A DNA stretch of 60,000 nucleotides from Acanthaster planci (taxonomy: Eukaryota; Echinodermata; Asteroidea; Valvatida; Acanthasteridae): contig NW_019091362.1 in assembly GCF_001949145.1 (NCBI RefSeq), forward strand, positions 8,547,762 through 8,607,761. The letters are read 5' to 3'. A model generated the notes under the pieces. It was given only the letters and a program-made list of their open reading frames with translations, was not told the origin of the DNA and ran no database searches. A program made the translations under genes and the position numbers. Within the stretch, counting starts at the first letter, position 1; each line of letters begins with the position of its first letter. This document shows positions 49,001 to 59,200 of the stretch, one piece after another.

Positions 49001-52000
49001 GTATGTCTGGATAGTAAATATTCATAGCACAGACCCTCTGCCAAGCTCCTCTACCTTGCCAGTGTCATTGTTTGCAATCATGCCATTGAAATGGTCAAGC
49101 CGATCTTCAAGACTTAATACGATCTCATCTTTTGAGAGGGTGTCTCATGGATGCGCATCTTGTTTCATTTTGGTACCTGCAGGTTCGCTGCCGATGCCTC
49201 CCAGATTCTCATCCTCCTGGAGCTGCTGACGGTCCTCCCCGAGGAAGTCCACAGCCGGTCGCTGCGCCTCGGCATGAACAGGAGGGAAGAGTTTACCCAG
49301 GAGTTGGCCCAGGCTGCCCCCACCGTCATCCACATCATGCAGGCACGAGATTTCTCCTTGTTTCCACAGATTTCTTTGGCTCTTTACATTTTTGGATTAA
49401 AACATGCCCTAACTCCCGGTTGAGCAGCCCAAGTCAAATGGAGATCTATGAGTCCATAACATATCTGGATAAATGTGCAGCGCTGCTTCATACAACTCTG
49501 TTCCTAAGCAAGATTTTTTACTGATTTTCATGTGGCATGTGTGCATGGCCAGCATACCACTGACGCAGCCATGTATACCATCAAAGTTTGTGGGCAAATA
49601 TGGTCAAACTAGCACTATAGCAATGTGGGTGACCATTTATGCAGAGCTAATTCAGCACATGATCTGAAGTCTATACGCATCAAGTCATCAACAGAAAATC
49701 TTAGTCTTAGCCATTGTACTTGACTTGCACATTTTTACCTGTTCTGCCTCCAAATGCATTGCTTTGCTTGGCAATGCATCCTTCTCTTTCTTCCGATTTT
49801 TATCTCTCATGCCCAATCATGGTAGTGTCTGTCCTCTGTGGATGAAAGCTTTTGGTTTGGTTGTATTGCAAGAGCCATTGTGGGCCATGTTGCTGGTGTG
49901 TTGTGTCGACAGGTGGTTGCGAATGCTACTAGACTGTTTCAGCTTGATTCCATTTTACTTCCATTTTTTTTTTTCGGCAGGAAGCTTGCTGCAAGACGTA
50001 CATCGGTGATCATCGTCTCTTGGGAAGGATCTTCAAGTGTCTAGCCAGCTGGTTTTACCCTGGGATCATCCCCAGCAACGAGGTGGCCGGCAGCACGCTG
50101 GTCAACTTGCTCTTTGATATCCTGGTGAGTTGCTCGTGTTCTTGTTAAAGGCAACTGCAGAACTCTCTGGTTTGGCCGAACGGTGCATCATTGTTCCCTA
50201 TGTGAGACCGACGTTGGTTTTGAACTGCGACTTGCTGACCGGTGCACTTGAGACAGTCCTGAACAGGGTAAAGCATGCTTGCGAACTGAAGGTCAGTGGG
50301 CAGATACCGGCAAACGGCCCAACAGCCAAAAGGTTTTCCAGCCCATGTTGCAAGCTCCCTGAAGGGAAAGCATTACAAATAAGTGCAAACTGGCCAAAAT
50401 GCTCCTGAATTTGATTTTGTCTCTTTTTTCGGCATCTGAGGGTTCATTGTGTGGCATTCTAGTGGGCCATATTGCAGTATGCAGCTCTTTAACTCGAGCA
50501 TGTTGCTGCTAGTATGTTTCAAAGTTTGTCAACTGATCCAGTAAGCCCTGTCCTCTGGTAACCTTGGCAATAACCCTGCTCTTCTCCACAGCAACGTCTG
50601 CATGTTCCTGAGCCATTCATCATGTGCCTACGTGCTGGCATGCTGAACTTGCCTGCTTGCGTGTCGGACGCGTATACATGTAAATCATCGCTGTGATTAG
50701 TCAAAGTACCACTGGGGTCGGGTTTCCAAGACAGCACAAAGTTTCTCCAGACAACATCCATTAGCTCATTTGCTCTTTGAGTTCTTTTATTTTTCGTTTT
50801 CTTAGAAGAAACCCGACACGCCATCCATGCTACACGAGGCGGCCAGCGACTGCATCTGCTCTGCCCTCTACGCCATGGAGGACATCGAAGAACACCTGAC
50901 CTTGGCCGAGACGCTGTACAGGGGAATCATGCAGCTGCCCGAGTCCTACGCGTTAGTTGTCGCCGGTGAAGATGTGGACAAGTAAGAATCAGAATTTGGC
51001 CTACCAAAATTAGATGAAAGTATTATGGATGTTGTAATCTTCAAACGCAGCTTCTGTTGATAACATCAGGATCGCTCACGTGGCCTGCATTGTAATAAGT
51101 ATTGGCAATTGTGCTAGCAGTTTGATTTCTATTATAGCCGTTGCTTCTTCTGGTGTGGGAGAGCTTTAGGAGGAATAGTTGGGAAGAAAATAATCCAGTG
51201 AATAAGGAATTCAGTAGAACGTCAAATATTTGGTGCTCGTCTCATGACTATTAAAGTTTTCCGTTTTGTATCAATGAAGAGGTTGCTTCTTGGTGTACTG
51301 ATGTTGAGTGGCGTACTTGAAAGAATACTTTAAAGTGGCATATCTTACCTGCGACGTGGCATAATGCGACTGTTGTATTGTGGCATGCCAAAGTTTAACT
51401 TAGTTACAGCATTGTAGAGGCACTCTTTTATCCAGAAAAAGGGCCATGATTCCTAATACATAATTTGGCTCTGTTGTGGAAATTGCAGGGCGATTAATTA
51501 CAGTAGGATATTCACAGAGCTTGCTGAAGCATTCATGGAGGTCATGGTAGAAACGCCAAATCAGGTGAGCCGCGTCGATATTTTCATTATTTCCATTATT
51601 ATTATCTCAGCCTTTCTGATTGTGAAGCCAAGGATTTTTCAAACGCGCCGTAGGCACTGTAGCTCACAGAGGAGACAAGGAGAAGCAGTCACAGTCTTAG
51701 AGGTCGGTGGAACCCCCCAAATAGTCTTGGTAAAACCCACAGACTCAAGTAGGGACAGAAAACCTTATTCACGAGTGGACCGAGCCAGGAATAGAACTCA
51801 AGCTGCAGGGGTAATTTGCTGGGAAAGAATCACTTTGCCAACGTGATTCCCCTTGAGACTAACCTGACTCCCCTGGTAGTTAGAATTTGGAAATTAACTC
51901 TTGTTGCCAAGGTTTGCAGATCTGATGTCCTTATGTGCGCTTTGCAAAAAGTCGCATGTGAGAGGCCCAAATCTCAAAGACGCTCTTCTGAAGAATTGCC

Positions 52001-55000
52001 AGCAAATGTCCTCCTCGTCTCTTGTCAGGGTCTTGGTGATCTGAACATCCTGGATGCGGTACTGACCTGCGTAGGCCACTGCCAATACGAAGTAGCCGAG
52101 ATCACCTTCAACTTCTTCTACCGCCTGTCGGAGATCCTGTACAAGAGGCGCCAAGACGAGCTGAATGAGATCTACCGGCCGTACATCGAGCGGTTAGTCA
52201 GCGCCCTTTGCACCCACTGTCAGATGGATTCCGATCATGTGAGTTGAGTGCTTGGAGAGGCTGTTTGATCAGCAGGGTTTTGGGGGCTGTGGGTATGGCT
52301 GCCTGCTGTAGCTAACGCTAACAAAGCCACAGCCATTAACAACCTGACTTGGCCAACGGTGGACTTTGTGCTTTGTTGCACAGTTGTACAGATCCCAGTT
52401 GGCCCACTTGAGGAATGATGGACACAATTGAAGGGGACTACTTGGTTTTGGTAAAATCTTCTGTGTTTACTCCAAATTTACCCACTTCAAACAGCGCCTA
52501 CCTACTGTGTCCGCTATGCTTCAAAAACTTCCAATTCCGCCCATTTCACTTGCTGTCTAACCAGGCTATGAAAAACAATTTTTCCTCCCTAAACCAAGGA
52601 AGTCACCCACGTAATCAGCTCTTCTAGATTCCCACAAAAAAAATTGAATTTTATGTATGAAGAAATAAGGCTGCCTTTCCTAAAGTATGTTTTTGGTCTG
52701 TATAGAGTACCAAAGCGTGACGTCACTGTGAACCAGAAAGTGCAGTGCCAACGAATGGAGTACGCGCGCGTGTTGGTTCACGTGCTGGTTCTCGAGCTTT
52801 TACACACTAATTGTGCGTGTGACGTATTCATCTTAAAACAATAAATTTTGCCCAGTTTTCACCTGTAACTTAAGTGCACAGTGTATCATAGTATTTACAA
52901 CAAAGGATTTGAGAAGAATTTCTTTCTTTTTTTTTTTTTTTCCAACAGGAAGGCATACCGGATGAGAACGACGACTTTGGCGATTTCAGGATCAGGGTCT
53001 CAGAGCTCATCAAAGATGTCATCTTCCTAGTGGGGTCAACCACTTGCTTCTCACAGGTAAAACGCTTGGGAAGCATGAAAAAGGTAGAGGCACTGAAGAA
53101 CATTCCAGGTGAATGGCCTCTGAGCAAGATCTGCAGAGGGCTCTCTGCAACTCGTATTTTGATATACTTGTGCAAACTTTATGGATGACGGTTTGACGCT
53201 TTACCGTTTAATTTGTTTCCAGATGTTCAGAAATCTAGCTAGTCAGGGTTCGGCTGTCATGTGGAATGTAACGGAGGCCTCGTTGTTTGTCATGTCATCA
53301 GTCGCTAAGAATGTTCTTCCGTAAGTTTCCTTGGGTACTTTGTCTTATATTTAGGGTGATATCCAACTGTCAACATTACTCATTTGCAGTAGGTGTGAAT
53401 AGTGGATGCTGGTACTGTCAAAGGTTTCTAGAACTCTGTCCTTTACAGGAAATCCTGTATTCGAAATGACAAAATTGGTGGAAAACTACTTTAAACCTCA
53501 GCTTTAAAACTGATACATTTTTAGTACTTGTCATATTGTTTAATTCGATTAATTGGTTTCTGATATTGGTATAGCTTTTCAAATAAATGCTGTTGATGTT
53601 AGTACATGGATCTTTATGTCAAATCAGTCTTCCCTGAAAAACCTGTTTTTAGTTGAAATAACATAACGTTTTGACATTTTAGTGAAGAGAACGGTGTCGT
53701 TCCACAAGTCATCCAAGCCATCCTTGCACTCCCAGAGGAAACCCACGTAGCCGTCAAATACACCAGCATCCAAATGTTAGGAGAACTATCAGAATGGATT
53801 GATAACCACCCACAGACGCTAGGTAAATCTGCCTCACTTCTCCAAAACCGTCAGCTGCTGTTTAGAAAAGACATCACTGACCTGTGCCAAGAATGACCGT
53901 ATATGTGGTTGCCAATTGTGAAAGCTGTATAAAGTTGAGGGGTTTTGGAAACTTTCTCTCTGGTGGCAGTCAATAAGTGGAGCTAATCATCAAGAATTTG
54001 AACTGAGAGCTTGTGGAGTCTTTACTGAATGCGGGAAATAATTACCAGGACAGAAGCAGGTTTTTCTTTAACACCTTTTGTTGGTGGACCAGACTTGTGG
54101 ATGATCACAAATGAAACTTGGGATTTTATGTCAGCTTGTGATGTGAAAGGATTTTTTTACAACTGTACCCTTACTTAGATTAGTGTTATCACACCCAAAG
54201 ATGTAAAAATGCAGCATGGAAATTGTATCTATCTCCTCTAGGACATCAGATTTGTAGGAAAATGACCCCTGCATTCTCAATGCCATAAGGTGCGCGTGGG
54301 CCCAGTGTGCAAATGATTTACACACGCGTATGCGTTGTTCCAACTTGTTCGGATATTCTGTCAAAATACACCAGAGTGGATGCACGTCACTGTCCCTTGG
54401 TGGGCAGCCATCGTGTGTTCGCACAGGTTTTGGAGCATTTGGTGCAGGATGCAAGGAGTCCACGTGACCATTCTGTGTGAATGTACTGTCTTTGTGTGTG
54501 TGCTGGGTGCATGTGCGAGTCCGTTTGAAAACAACCCTCTCTCTTATTTGCCGGTGAGGGTGCATTTCAACTGGGGGCCAATTTCCAGCCAAGTGTTCAT
54601 TTTTGACTCTCGGTCCGTCCTCGCAGAACCCATCCTAAACTTCCTGACCAGCGGTCTACGCAACAACCACCTGTCCTCCGTGGCAGCCACTTCCATCCAG
54701 AGCATCTGCATGACGTGCCAGGATCACCTGGTCTCACACCTAGAGGGGCTCCTGCAGATTGCGCAGGCGGTGGACGCCTTCAACTTGTCACAAGAGGCTG
54801 CCATAGGCCTGATAGAAGGTATGAAAGGTCGCAGGTAAAAACGGTATCAACTCATTTGGATCCTGCCAATGCATTTACTTGTGGAATGTGTGCTGCTGGA
54901 GATTGTTTGCCTTAGGGTTTTAGAGGTCATGGTCTCGTTTTGCAGGGAAAGTACAGTACCAGCGCAGGTTATAAGTCAAAAGTTCTTCACAGTTTGAAGA

Positions 55001-58000
55001 GTTCTTTCATATCGGACAAATAGTGATTATGTGTTTTTCCGCTGTGGTGCATAATAGAGTGTGATTAGTGAGTTTGGGGTCTTGGGTCAAACAGTAATAA
55101 GAATCCAACACCATGGAGTGCTTAAAGGTTCGTTGACAATGTAGCATGAGCAGGAAAGTGATATTCAACTTACTCCTGTTTCATGAAAACGAAATTTGAA
55201 GGTGTGATTGTCCGGTCAGATTTCTGACCGTCTGTTTAACGTCACACCTTGGCATTTCTCCAGGCACGGCGTTAGTGTTGACCAGGATGCCTCTAGACAA
55301 GATTCAGGAAGGTCTGAAGCAGCTAATGTTTGCTCAGGTGACACCCCTCAGTCAGGTAGGAGGAATAAAAAAACTCACCTTGTTGTGAACTTAGGTAGAG
55401 GAAAGGCAGAGGATGATCATTCCCTTGAATGGAAATCTCTCTCTGAATCTTCACCACGAGATATCTGTTGTCCCCTCGACAAGGCTTGGTGGGTTTACTC
55501 GGTTTTTGTCTATTAAAGTTGTACCATCTGTGTTTGAGATTTGGAGAGTAATTCCGCTTTGCAAGTCCTTGCTTCGGGAATTTCACTTCAAGTTCAAAGC
55601 TTGTTGGATTTCATGATATGTTTGCAAAAACACGTCAATAGCATCTTGCTACGTTTGCGCCCCCCCAAAGTACCATCTGTATGTGAGATTTGAATGGCTG
55701 TTCTATGCTGTGTGTCCTCTGTATGAAATTTAAATTACAGTGACCCGTGTTTCCATTACTATTTTCGATGTCCGACATCAATTTTTTTTTAATATGTTTA
55801 AAAAATTAAGCACAGAAAGAGTGAGAGTAAGATTCCCCTTTTTTTCTAATCACAAAGCCTTTTGTGGTCCTTCAACAGGTTCTCAAAGGAGAGCTAGAAG
55901 GCAAGTCCAGCTTGACCAGTGATCCCACGGTTTGGCTGGATAGAATAGCTGCAATATTCAAGTATGTCACTTCCACTCCAGATGCCTCCTGTACACCGTG
56001 CAGATTCACCCAAACTTTTCCGCATGATAAATACACCACAATATCTCGTCTTCTGGAGTTGTTTTTGTTTCTCCTATTGCAATGGTCATAGGTATCCCAC
56101 TCCCCTGCAGAAGAGGTTGAGAAGTTAAGATGCAAAGCCAGGTTGAATAGCATATTTTCAGATATTTAGATTATGTTAATACACGATTTCCTTTCTTCAA
56201 AGCCTTGACATACCTGTAGCCCAGAGTTTTAAAAACAAGTGGACAACCTCCAAAAAACTTTACATTATGATCATGAGCATTACCAGGCAGCGAGTAAAGC
56301 CCTTTTTTGGGGGGAGATATTAAGCTGTAAGCATCAAACTGACTGACCATTAGCAGTGAAGAGGGGATCAGTTCTGGGGTTCTTTGTAGGTACGTTGGTG
56401 ATGTGATGATTGGTGATTTGTGTTTTTTGTTATGTTAATTTGTTTCTCATTTTTTTCCAGGAAGTTAATTTTGTCCCCTCCCCCTCTTTTGCCACGACCA
56501 CGATTCAGATGTTATATTTTACTTTCCATTTCTTTGTTCGCAGAAATACAAACCCCCCTATCACCAACGGGCAGACACACCCCTGCCAAGCTGTCCTGCT
56601 GGAAATCTGGCCAGTACTATCCAACACGTGCAATAAATACCAGGGCGACATCCGCATCATTGAACGCTGCTGCCGCTGCATACGCTTTGCCATCCGCTGT
56701 GTGGGCAAAGGCTCGGCCCAGCTCCTGACGCCGCTGGTCACACAGGTGGGAAAAATTCAAAATGCCCCGTTGAGATGTCAAACTCTGCTCAAGGGCTCAT
56801 TTACATGCATTCAAAAGGATATTCTGCATGGTGAAACCCTTCCCAACTGCTACAACCCATTCAATCTGGTCATGAAACCACACATTCCTCAATAGCACAA
56901 AAGCACATGCTCTGCCGGGTGAAATCAGAATTATCACCGTACCGTTAGTCTGGAGTCCTTGTCCAGTGCTCATTTTAGCAGTGTAATCTTCGCCAAGTCC
57001 CAGGGGAGCAAGCAGGTGAGGTTTTCCCTTTAACCCCCTGGGCAGTACTATAAATATTACTGAATAAACAGAATTTATTTTCCGCTTTGTTCCAGACAAA
57101 ATAACTTCTGAATCTTTTCCATTGTACCTTTTCTCTCCAGCCCTCCATTTGTACTTGTTCTGCCTTCTCCTGAAAATGTGAGTGTAGCGCTGAGCATGGA
57201 TGCATTTTTGACGGTGTATTTTTTCACTTGTAGATGGTGACAATTTACCAGGCGCATCAGCATTCGTGTTTCCTGTACCTTGGCAGTATACTAGTTCATG
57301 AATATGGGGCTGAGCCAGGCTGTATACCAGGCATCATAGACATGCTACGAGTAAGTTACATTTGCTGTTCCCGTTGTTACTTGGATTTGTTGTGGGAAAG
57401 TACAAGTTTGGCTCGAACAGATTTCAGAGAGAGTTTGGACAGTGTGCCTCATCAGATAAAGCACCGTCCATCTTCTAAACCTCCTCTCAAGCGTTCTACG
57501 CAAGTGGATTGAATTTGTGAAGGGATTTGATAGTTCAACTCAGTCTTGTAGTTTAGACCTCTTAAAACCATCGTAAGACCCTACAAGACCGGTCTGAATT
57601 CGAGGCATAGGCTATTCAAGTGAACTGCAACAAAGGCATTCCTTTGTCATTGTTCAGCCTGTTCCTTGTGACTGGTCATGTGACTCGTCTGGGGTCAGGT
57701 CGTGTGAATGGTCTGGTGACAGTTCTTGTGAAGGTGCCGGCCGCAAATCATAGTAAGTTTCTGCATTCAGTACGTGGTTCTGTCAAGACCACAGCTGGAC
57801 ATGATTTTTCTGTTGACCTGAGTCCTTTTTTTGTGTGTCATGCAGGCTTTTATAGTGCCCACCTTTCAGATTCTAAGACAGCCCCAGGGCTTGAGGAATC
57901 ACCCGGATGTCGTGGATGACTTCTTCAGACTCTGCTCAAGGTACTTGTGTGCCTATCTAATTGTCTGCTTTAATCTAACTTCCTTTCAATAATACTGAAA

Positions 58001-59200
58001 AGTAATGATTGTGGCTTCTTTATTTCGTCCTGTGACATTGATTTCTGCTTAAAACGTAAGGCGCTTTGTGTTACATGCTGTGACTTTTGATTCAGTAACC
58101 AAGTTGTTGTGCATGTCAATTTCTTCTTTGTTAGAAAAATAATCACTTGCTTTTGGGCATGTGATTAGTGAGAGGTATTGCAGCATACCTGTGTACAAAA
58201 ATTGTTTATTTCTATGGAGTGAATTTTTATGTGTGGCCTTTGACAGAAGTGGCAAGTTTCTTTTGCTGTCCAGTGTAGATGACTTCTCTTTGGTTGTTTA
58301 GATCATGCCCAATATTATTAAAACAAAAATATCTCCTTTTAGCCTGGGTCTAAAGGACTGCTTACAGTGAGTCAGTTGCTGTGGTGATTTTAAAATAGTC
58401 TGGTACCTTCCCATTTCTGAGTGCACAACAAATAAAAGAATTCAGGAATCCAGACCTATCCTGGTCATCTAGTAAATATATACTACCAGTGTTTCAACAG
58501 AATGTTTACAAAACCCAATCCAGCATTCTTTTGAGAATTTCTGTTGAGCTTTCAAACTGCTGACCACAGATTGTCTTTACATTGCTGGTTATATATAGCC
58601 AGCTTTCAGGAGACAAGTGACATCCTTTTCTGGAACTGGGGTCCCCTGCCTGTCCTGCCTTTTTGCACTCCAACTGCCAGATGTACAGGCTCCCAATTGA
58701 AGATTTTTATACAGTATGCACTGATTCGCTGATGCCACCATTGCGGTGTCCTGTCACTCAGGGGTGCGCATTCCTGACCTTGACAAGCGCGTGATTTTGG
58801 TTAGCGGTGTGCTCCCATTGGCTGAGGAAGAAGCATTCAATGCCCTTCTTTTGCTCCTGTTCACGGGCGTGGGGACACCATAGTAACGGCTCCTGATTCT
58901 TGTCACCGAATCGGTCTGTAGGCTGATTTTTCAGTCCTTTGGTTTGTCTTGAACATTGAAAGGCCCGAAGAAGAGTTCAGGACCAGAGAAAATAGTCTTC
59001 GTGATCCCCTGTCCGACATGTACCCTATGTCCTTGATTTTCAGGTTATTACAAAGGTGCCCTGTAGCCTTTCTACAGTGTACCTCATTTGAGCCTATCGT
59101 AGAGTGTGCGCTAGCCGCGCTGTCGCTGGATCACAGGGAAGCCAATGCATCCGTCTGCAAGTTCTTTCGGGAACTGACACTGTGCACTTCATCAAAATGG
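39951..59200 (+). CDS. TNPO3: Transportin-3, nuclear import receptor (3' end outside window)
   Basis: Eighteen exons on the plus strand join without a frame break into 815 codons: 39951-40067, 46775-46864, 47966-48153, 49183-49342, 49981-50124, 50806-50981, 51489-51564, 52029-52238, 52949-53056, 53223-53320, 53683-53822, 54627-54818, 55264-55355, 55879-55961, 56544-56745, 57234-57350, 57846-57940 and 59044-59200. Human TNPO3 has about 923 residues, so roughly 110 C-terminal residues lie to the right. TNPO3 is an importin-beta family HEAT-repeat receptor that carries phosphorylated SR splicing factors into the nucleus and releases them on RanGTP. Diagnostic blocks include [66 protein letters not shown] and [14 protein letters not shown]. 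These separate it from the relative importin-13. A TGA in frame at 39894 leaves the ATG at 39951 (GAAATGG context) as the first start. The only unusual splice site is the GC donor of exon 4. Confidence 0.96.
40324..40380. repeat. CTAG-rich low-complexity run
   Basis: Degenerate ACTAGT / AGTACT units in TNPO3 intron 1 make a self-complementary stretch. Confidence 0.75.
40556..40946. mobile_element. Long inverted-repeat element in TNPO3 intron 1
   Basis: The left arm (40556..40728) and the right arm (40805..40946) are reverse complements at high identity, from ATTCNGGTATTTTCCAG at the edges to CCATGTCAAGACA near the centre. The left arm has a 31-base extra piece bounded by GCTCTCA repeats, which explains the 173 versus 142 base difference. 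Such a transcribed foldback would form a long hairpin in the pre-mRNA. No transposase. Confidence 0.85.
45305..45334. repeat. Perfect 12-bp hairpin in TNPO3 intron 1
   Basis: CGGCAAAGTTGA and TCAACTTTGCCG around a 6- to 7-base spacer. No clear function. Confidence 0.6.
46506..46662 (+). mobile_element. MITE copy 1 carrying a CRE, TNPO3 intron 1
   Basis: Same family as 52704..52851: both have GCGTGACGTCACTGTGAACC, GAAAGTGCAGTGC, CGAATGGAGTACGCGC, TGTTGGTTCAC and GTGACGTATTCA in order. This copy keeps the right terminal inverted repeat (CGGTACTCT), while its left end is altered. TGACGTCA lies at 46530..46537. Confidence 0.75.
46775..46864 (+). CDS. TNPO3: TNPO3 exon 2
   Basis: Residues 40-69 ([20 protein letters not shown] ... 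MRSK), after acceptor ttgacag and before donor gtgtgt. It closely matches the second HEAT helices of vertebrate TNPO3. Confidence 0.93.
46865..47965 (+). other. TNPO3 intron 2
   Basis: Largely filled by the GTTCCCATTGGACTTTT element. Confidence 0.8.
47033..47735. mobile_element. Element with GTTCCCATTGGACTTTT termini, TNPO3 intron 2
   Basis: Left end CTAAGCCGTGTTCCCCATTG, right end (other strand) TAAGCTGTGTTCCCATTG. The same word recurs inside at 47518 and 47649 in plus orientation, so the region may be nested or multiple insertions. No open frame resembles a transposase. Confidence 0.6.
47966..48153 (+). CDS. TNPO3: TNPO3 exon 3
   Basis: Codes for residues 70-131 plus two bases of the next codon. 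It reads [19 protein letters not shown] and LSDLALQM, all aligned with vertebrate TNPO3. Acceptor gccag, donor gttagt. Confidence 0.93.
48154..49182 (+). other. TNPO3 intron 3
   Basis: Contains the 87-bp tandem duplication just before exon 4. Confidence 0.8.
48912..49085 (+). repeat. Tandem duplication, 87-bp unit, two copies
   Basis: GTGTATGTCTGGATAGTAAA begins at 48912 and 48999; the copies differ by only a few bases at the end. The unit length is a multiple of three, so an open frame repeats 29 residues, but it lies inside TNPO3 intron 3 and no splice sites fit. Confidence 0.92.
49183..49342 (+). CDS. TNPO3: TNPO3 exon 4, ends at a GC donor
   Basis: Residues 132-185, with the family hallmark [20 protein letters not shown]. 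The acceptor is cctgcag. The reading frame and length only agree with the family if the exon ends at CAG followed by gcacga, a GC rather than GT donor. Reading through instead meets a stop 27 codons later. Confidence 0.9.
49343..49980 (+). other. TNPO3 intron 4 (GC-AG)
   Basis: Begins with gcacga and ends with a T tract and cggcag. No repeat recognised. Confidence 0.8.
49981..50124 (+). CDS. TNPO3: TNPO3 exon 5
   Basis: Forty-eight codons, phase 0 at both ends (residues 186-233). It contains [11 protein letters not shown] and VNLLFDIL. Acceptor after a long T tract (cggcag), donor gtgagt. Confidence 0.92.
50125..50805 (+). other. TNPO3 intron 5
   Basis: Plain intron with no recognised element. 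Confidence 0.8.
50806..50981 (+). CDS. TNPO3: TNPO3 exon 6
   Basis: Residues 234-291. [19 protein letters not shown] and the end AGEDVDK match TNPO3. Acceptor ttcttag, donor gtaaga, phase 2 at the end. Confidence 0.93.
50982..51488 (+). other. TNPO3 intron 6
   Basis: Plain AT-rich intron with no recognised element. Confidence 0.8.
51489..51564 (+). CDS. TNPO3: TNPO3 exon 7
   Basis: A 76-base exon that completes the Lys codon and codes for [18 protein letters not shown] and TPNQ (to residue 317). Acceptor attgcag, donor gtgagc. Confidence 0.92.
51565..52028 (+). other. TNPO3 intron 7
   Basis: Plain intron; the pyrimidine tract before exon 8 is strong (CTCCTCGTCTCTTG). Confidence 0.8.
52029..52238 (+). 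CDS. TNPO3: TNPO3 exon 8
   Basis: Seventy codons (residues 318-387), starting [12 protein letters not shown] and containing [18 protein letters not shown]. Acceptor cttgtcag, donor gtgagt. Markedly GC-rich compared with its flanks. Confidence 0.94.
52239..52948 (+). other. TNPO3 intron 8
   Basis: Contains MITE copy 2; ends in a long T tract. Confidence 0.8.
52704..52851 (+). mobile_element. MITE copy 2 carrying a CRE, TNPO3 intron 8
   Basis: Second copy of the element at 46506, in the same orientation. It keeps the left terminal repeat AGAGTACCAAAG, which is complementary to the right end of copy 1, while its own right end has decayed. TGACGTCA lies at 52718..52725. Confidence 0.75.
52949..53056 (+). 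CDS. TNPO3: TNPO3 exon 9
   Basis: Thirty-six codons (residues 388-423): [20 protein letters not shown], then [10 protein letters not shown]. The acidic DENDDFGDF segment corresponds to a conserved TNPO3 loop. Acceptor tccaacag after a T tract, donor gtaaaa. Confidence 0.94.
53223..53320 (+). CDS. TNPO3: TNPO3 exon 10
   Basis: Residues 424-455, with [18 protein letters not shown] aligned to the family. Acceptor tttccag, donor gtaagt, phase 2 at the end. Confidence 0.92.
53321..53682 (+). other. TNPO3 intron 10
   Basis: Plain AT-rich intron. Confidence 0.8.
53683..53822 (+). CDS. TNPO3: TNPO3 exon 11
   Basis: Residues 456-502 ([20 protein letters not shown], then LSEWIDNHP). Acceptor cattttag, donor gtaaat, phase 1 at the end. 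Confidence 0.93.
53823..54626 (+). other. TNPO3 intron 11
   Basis: No repeat recognised. An open frame runs through its end into exon 12 but is not conserved before the acceptor. Confidence 0.8.
54627..54818 (+). CDS. TNPO3: TNPO3 exon 12
   Basis: Residues 503-566: [21 protein letters not shown] and [12 protein letters not shown]. Acceptor cctcgcag, donor gtatga, phase 1 at the end. Confidence 0.93.
54819..55263 (+). other. TNPO3 intron 12
   Basis: Plain intron with no recognised element. Confidence 0.8.
55264..55355 (+). CDS. TNPO3: TNPO3 exon 13
   Basis: Finishes a Gly codon and codes for [20 protein letters not shown] (to residue 597). Acceptor tctccag, donor gtagga. Confidence 0.92.
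55356..55878 (+). other. TNPO3 intron 13
   Basis: Holds two related phrases, AAAGTTGTACCATCTGTGTTTGA (55515) and AAAGTACCATCTGTATGTGA (55666), a weak internal repeat. Confidence 0.7.
55879..55961 (+). CDS. TNPO3: TNPO3 exon 14
   Basis: Twenty-seven codons plus two bases; contains [16 protein letters not shown], a TNPO3 hallmark. Acceptor caacag, donor gtatgt. Confidence 0.93.
55962..56543 (+). other. TNPO3 intron 14
   Basis: Plain intron; a decoy acceptor TTTTTTCCAG at about 56451..56460 precedes the real one by 83 bases. Confidence 0.75.
56544..56745 (+). CDS. TNPO3: TNPO3 exon 15
   Basis: Residues 625-692: [42 protein letters not shown]. This is among the best conserved stretches of the family. 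Acceptor gttcgcag, donor gtggga. Confidence 0.95.
56746..57233 (+). other. TNPO3 intron 15
   Basis: Plain intron with no recognised element. Confidence 0.8.
57234..57350 (+). CDS. TNPO3: TNPO3 exon 16
   Basis: Thirty-nine codons in phase 0 (residues 693-731): [18 protein letters not shown], then IIDMLR. Acceptor acttgtag, donor gtaagt. Confidence 0.95.
57351..57845 (+). other. TNPO3 intron 16
   Basis: Contains a GTGACTGGTCATGTGACTCG-like run of GTGAMTGGTC words (57668..57725), a short degenerate repeat. Confidence 0.75.
57846..57940 (+). CDS. TNPO3: TNPO3 exon 17
   Basis: Residues 732-762: [20 protein letters not shown] and [11 protein letters not shown] align without gaps to TNPO3. Acceptor catgcag, donor gtactt. 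Confidence 0.94.
57941..59043 (+). other. TNPO3 intron 17
   Basis: AT-rich with no recognised element. Confidence 0.8.
59044..59200 (+). CDS. TNPO3: TNPO3 exon 18 (last exon in window)
   Basis: Residues 763-815: [11 protein letters not shown] and [17 protein letters not shown]. Acceptor gattttcag, donor gtgagt, phase 0. The remaining C-terminal residues are not found in the next 800 bases and must lie beyond the window. Confidence 0.93.

Noticed and set aside
54335-54626. Upstream extension of TNPO3 exon 12 in the same open frame
   Set aside because: The sequence before the cctcgcag acceptor does not match the family, and the exon 11 junction already gives a continuous frame at 54627.
39951-59200. 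Importin-13 as an alternative identity for the right-hand gene
   Set aside because: The blocks [22 protein letters not shown] and [14 protein letters not shown] follow TNPO3, not its relative importin-13.
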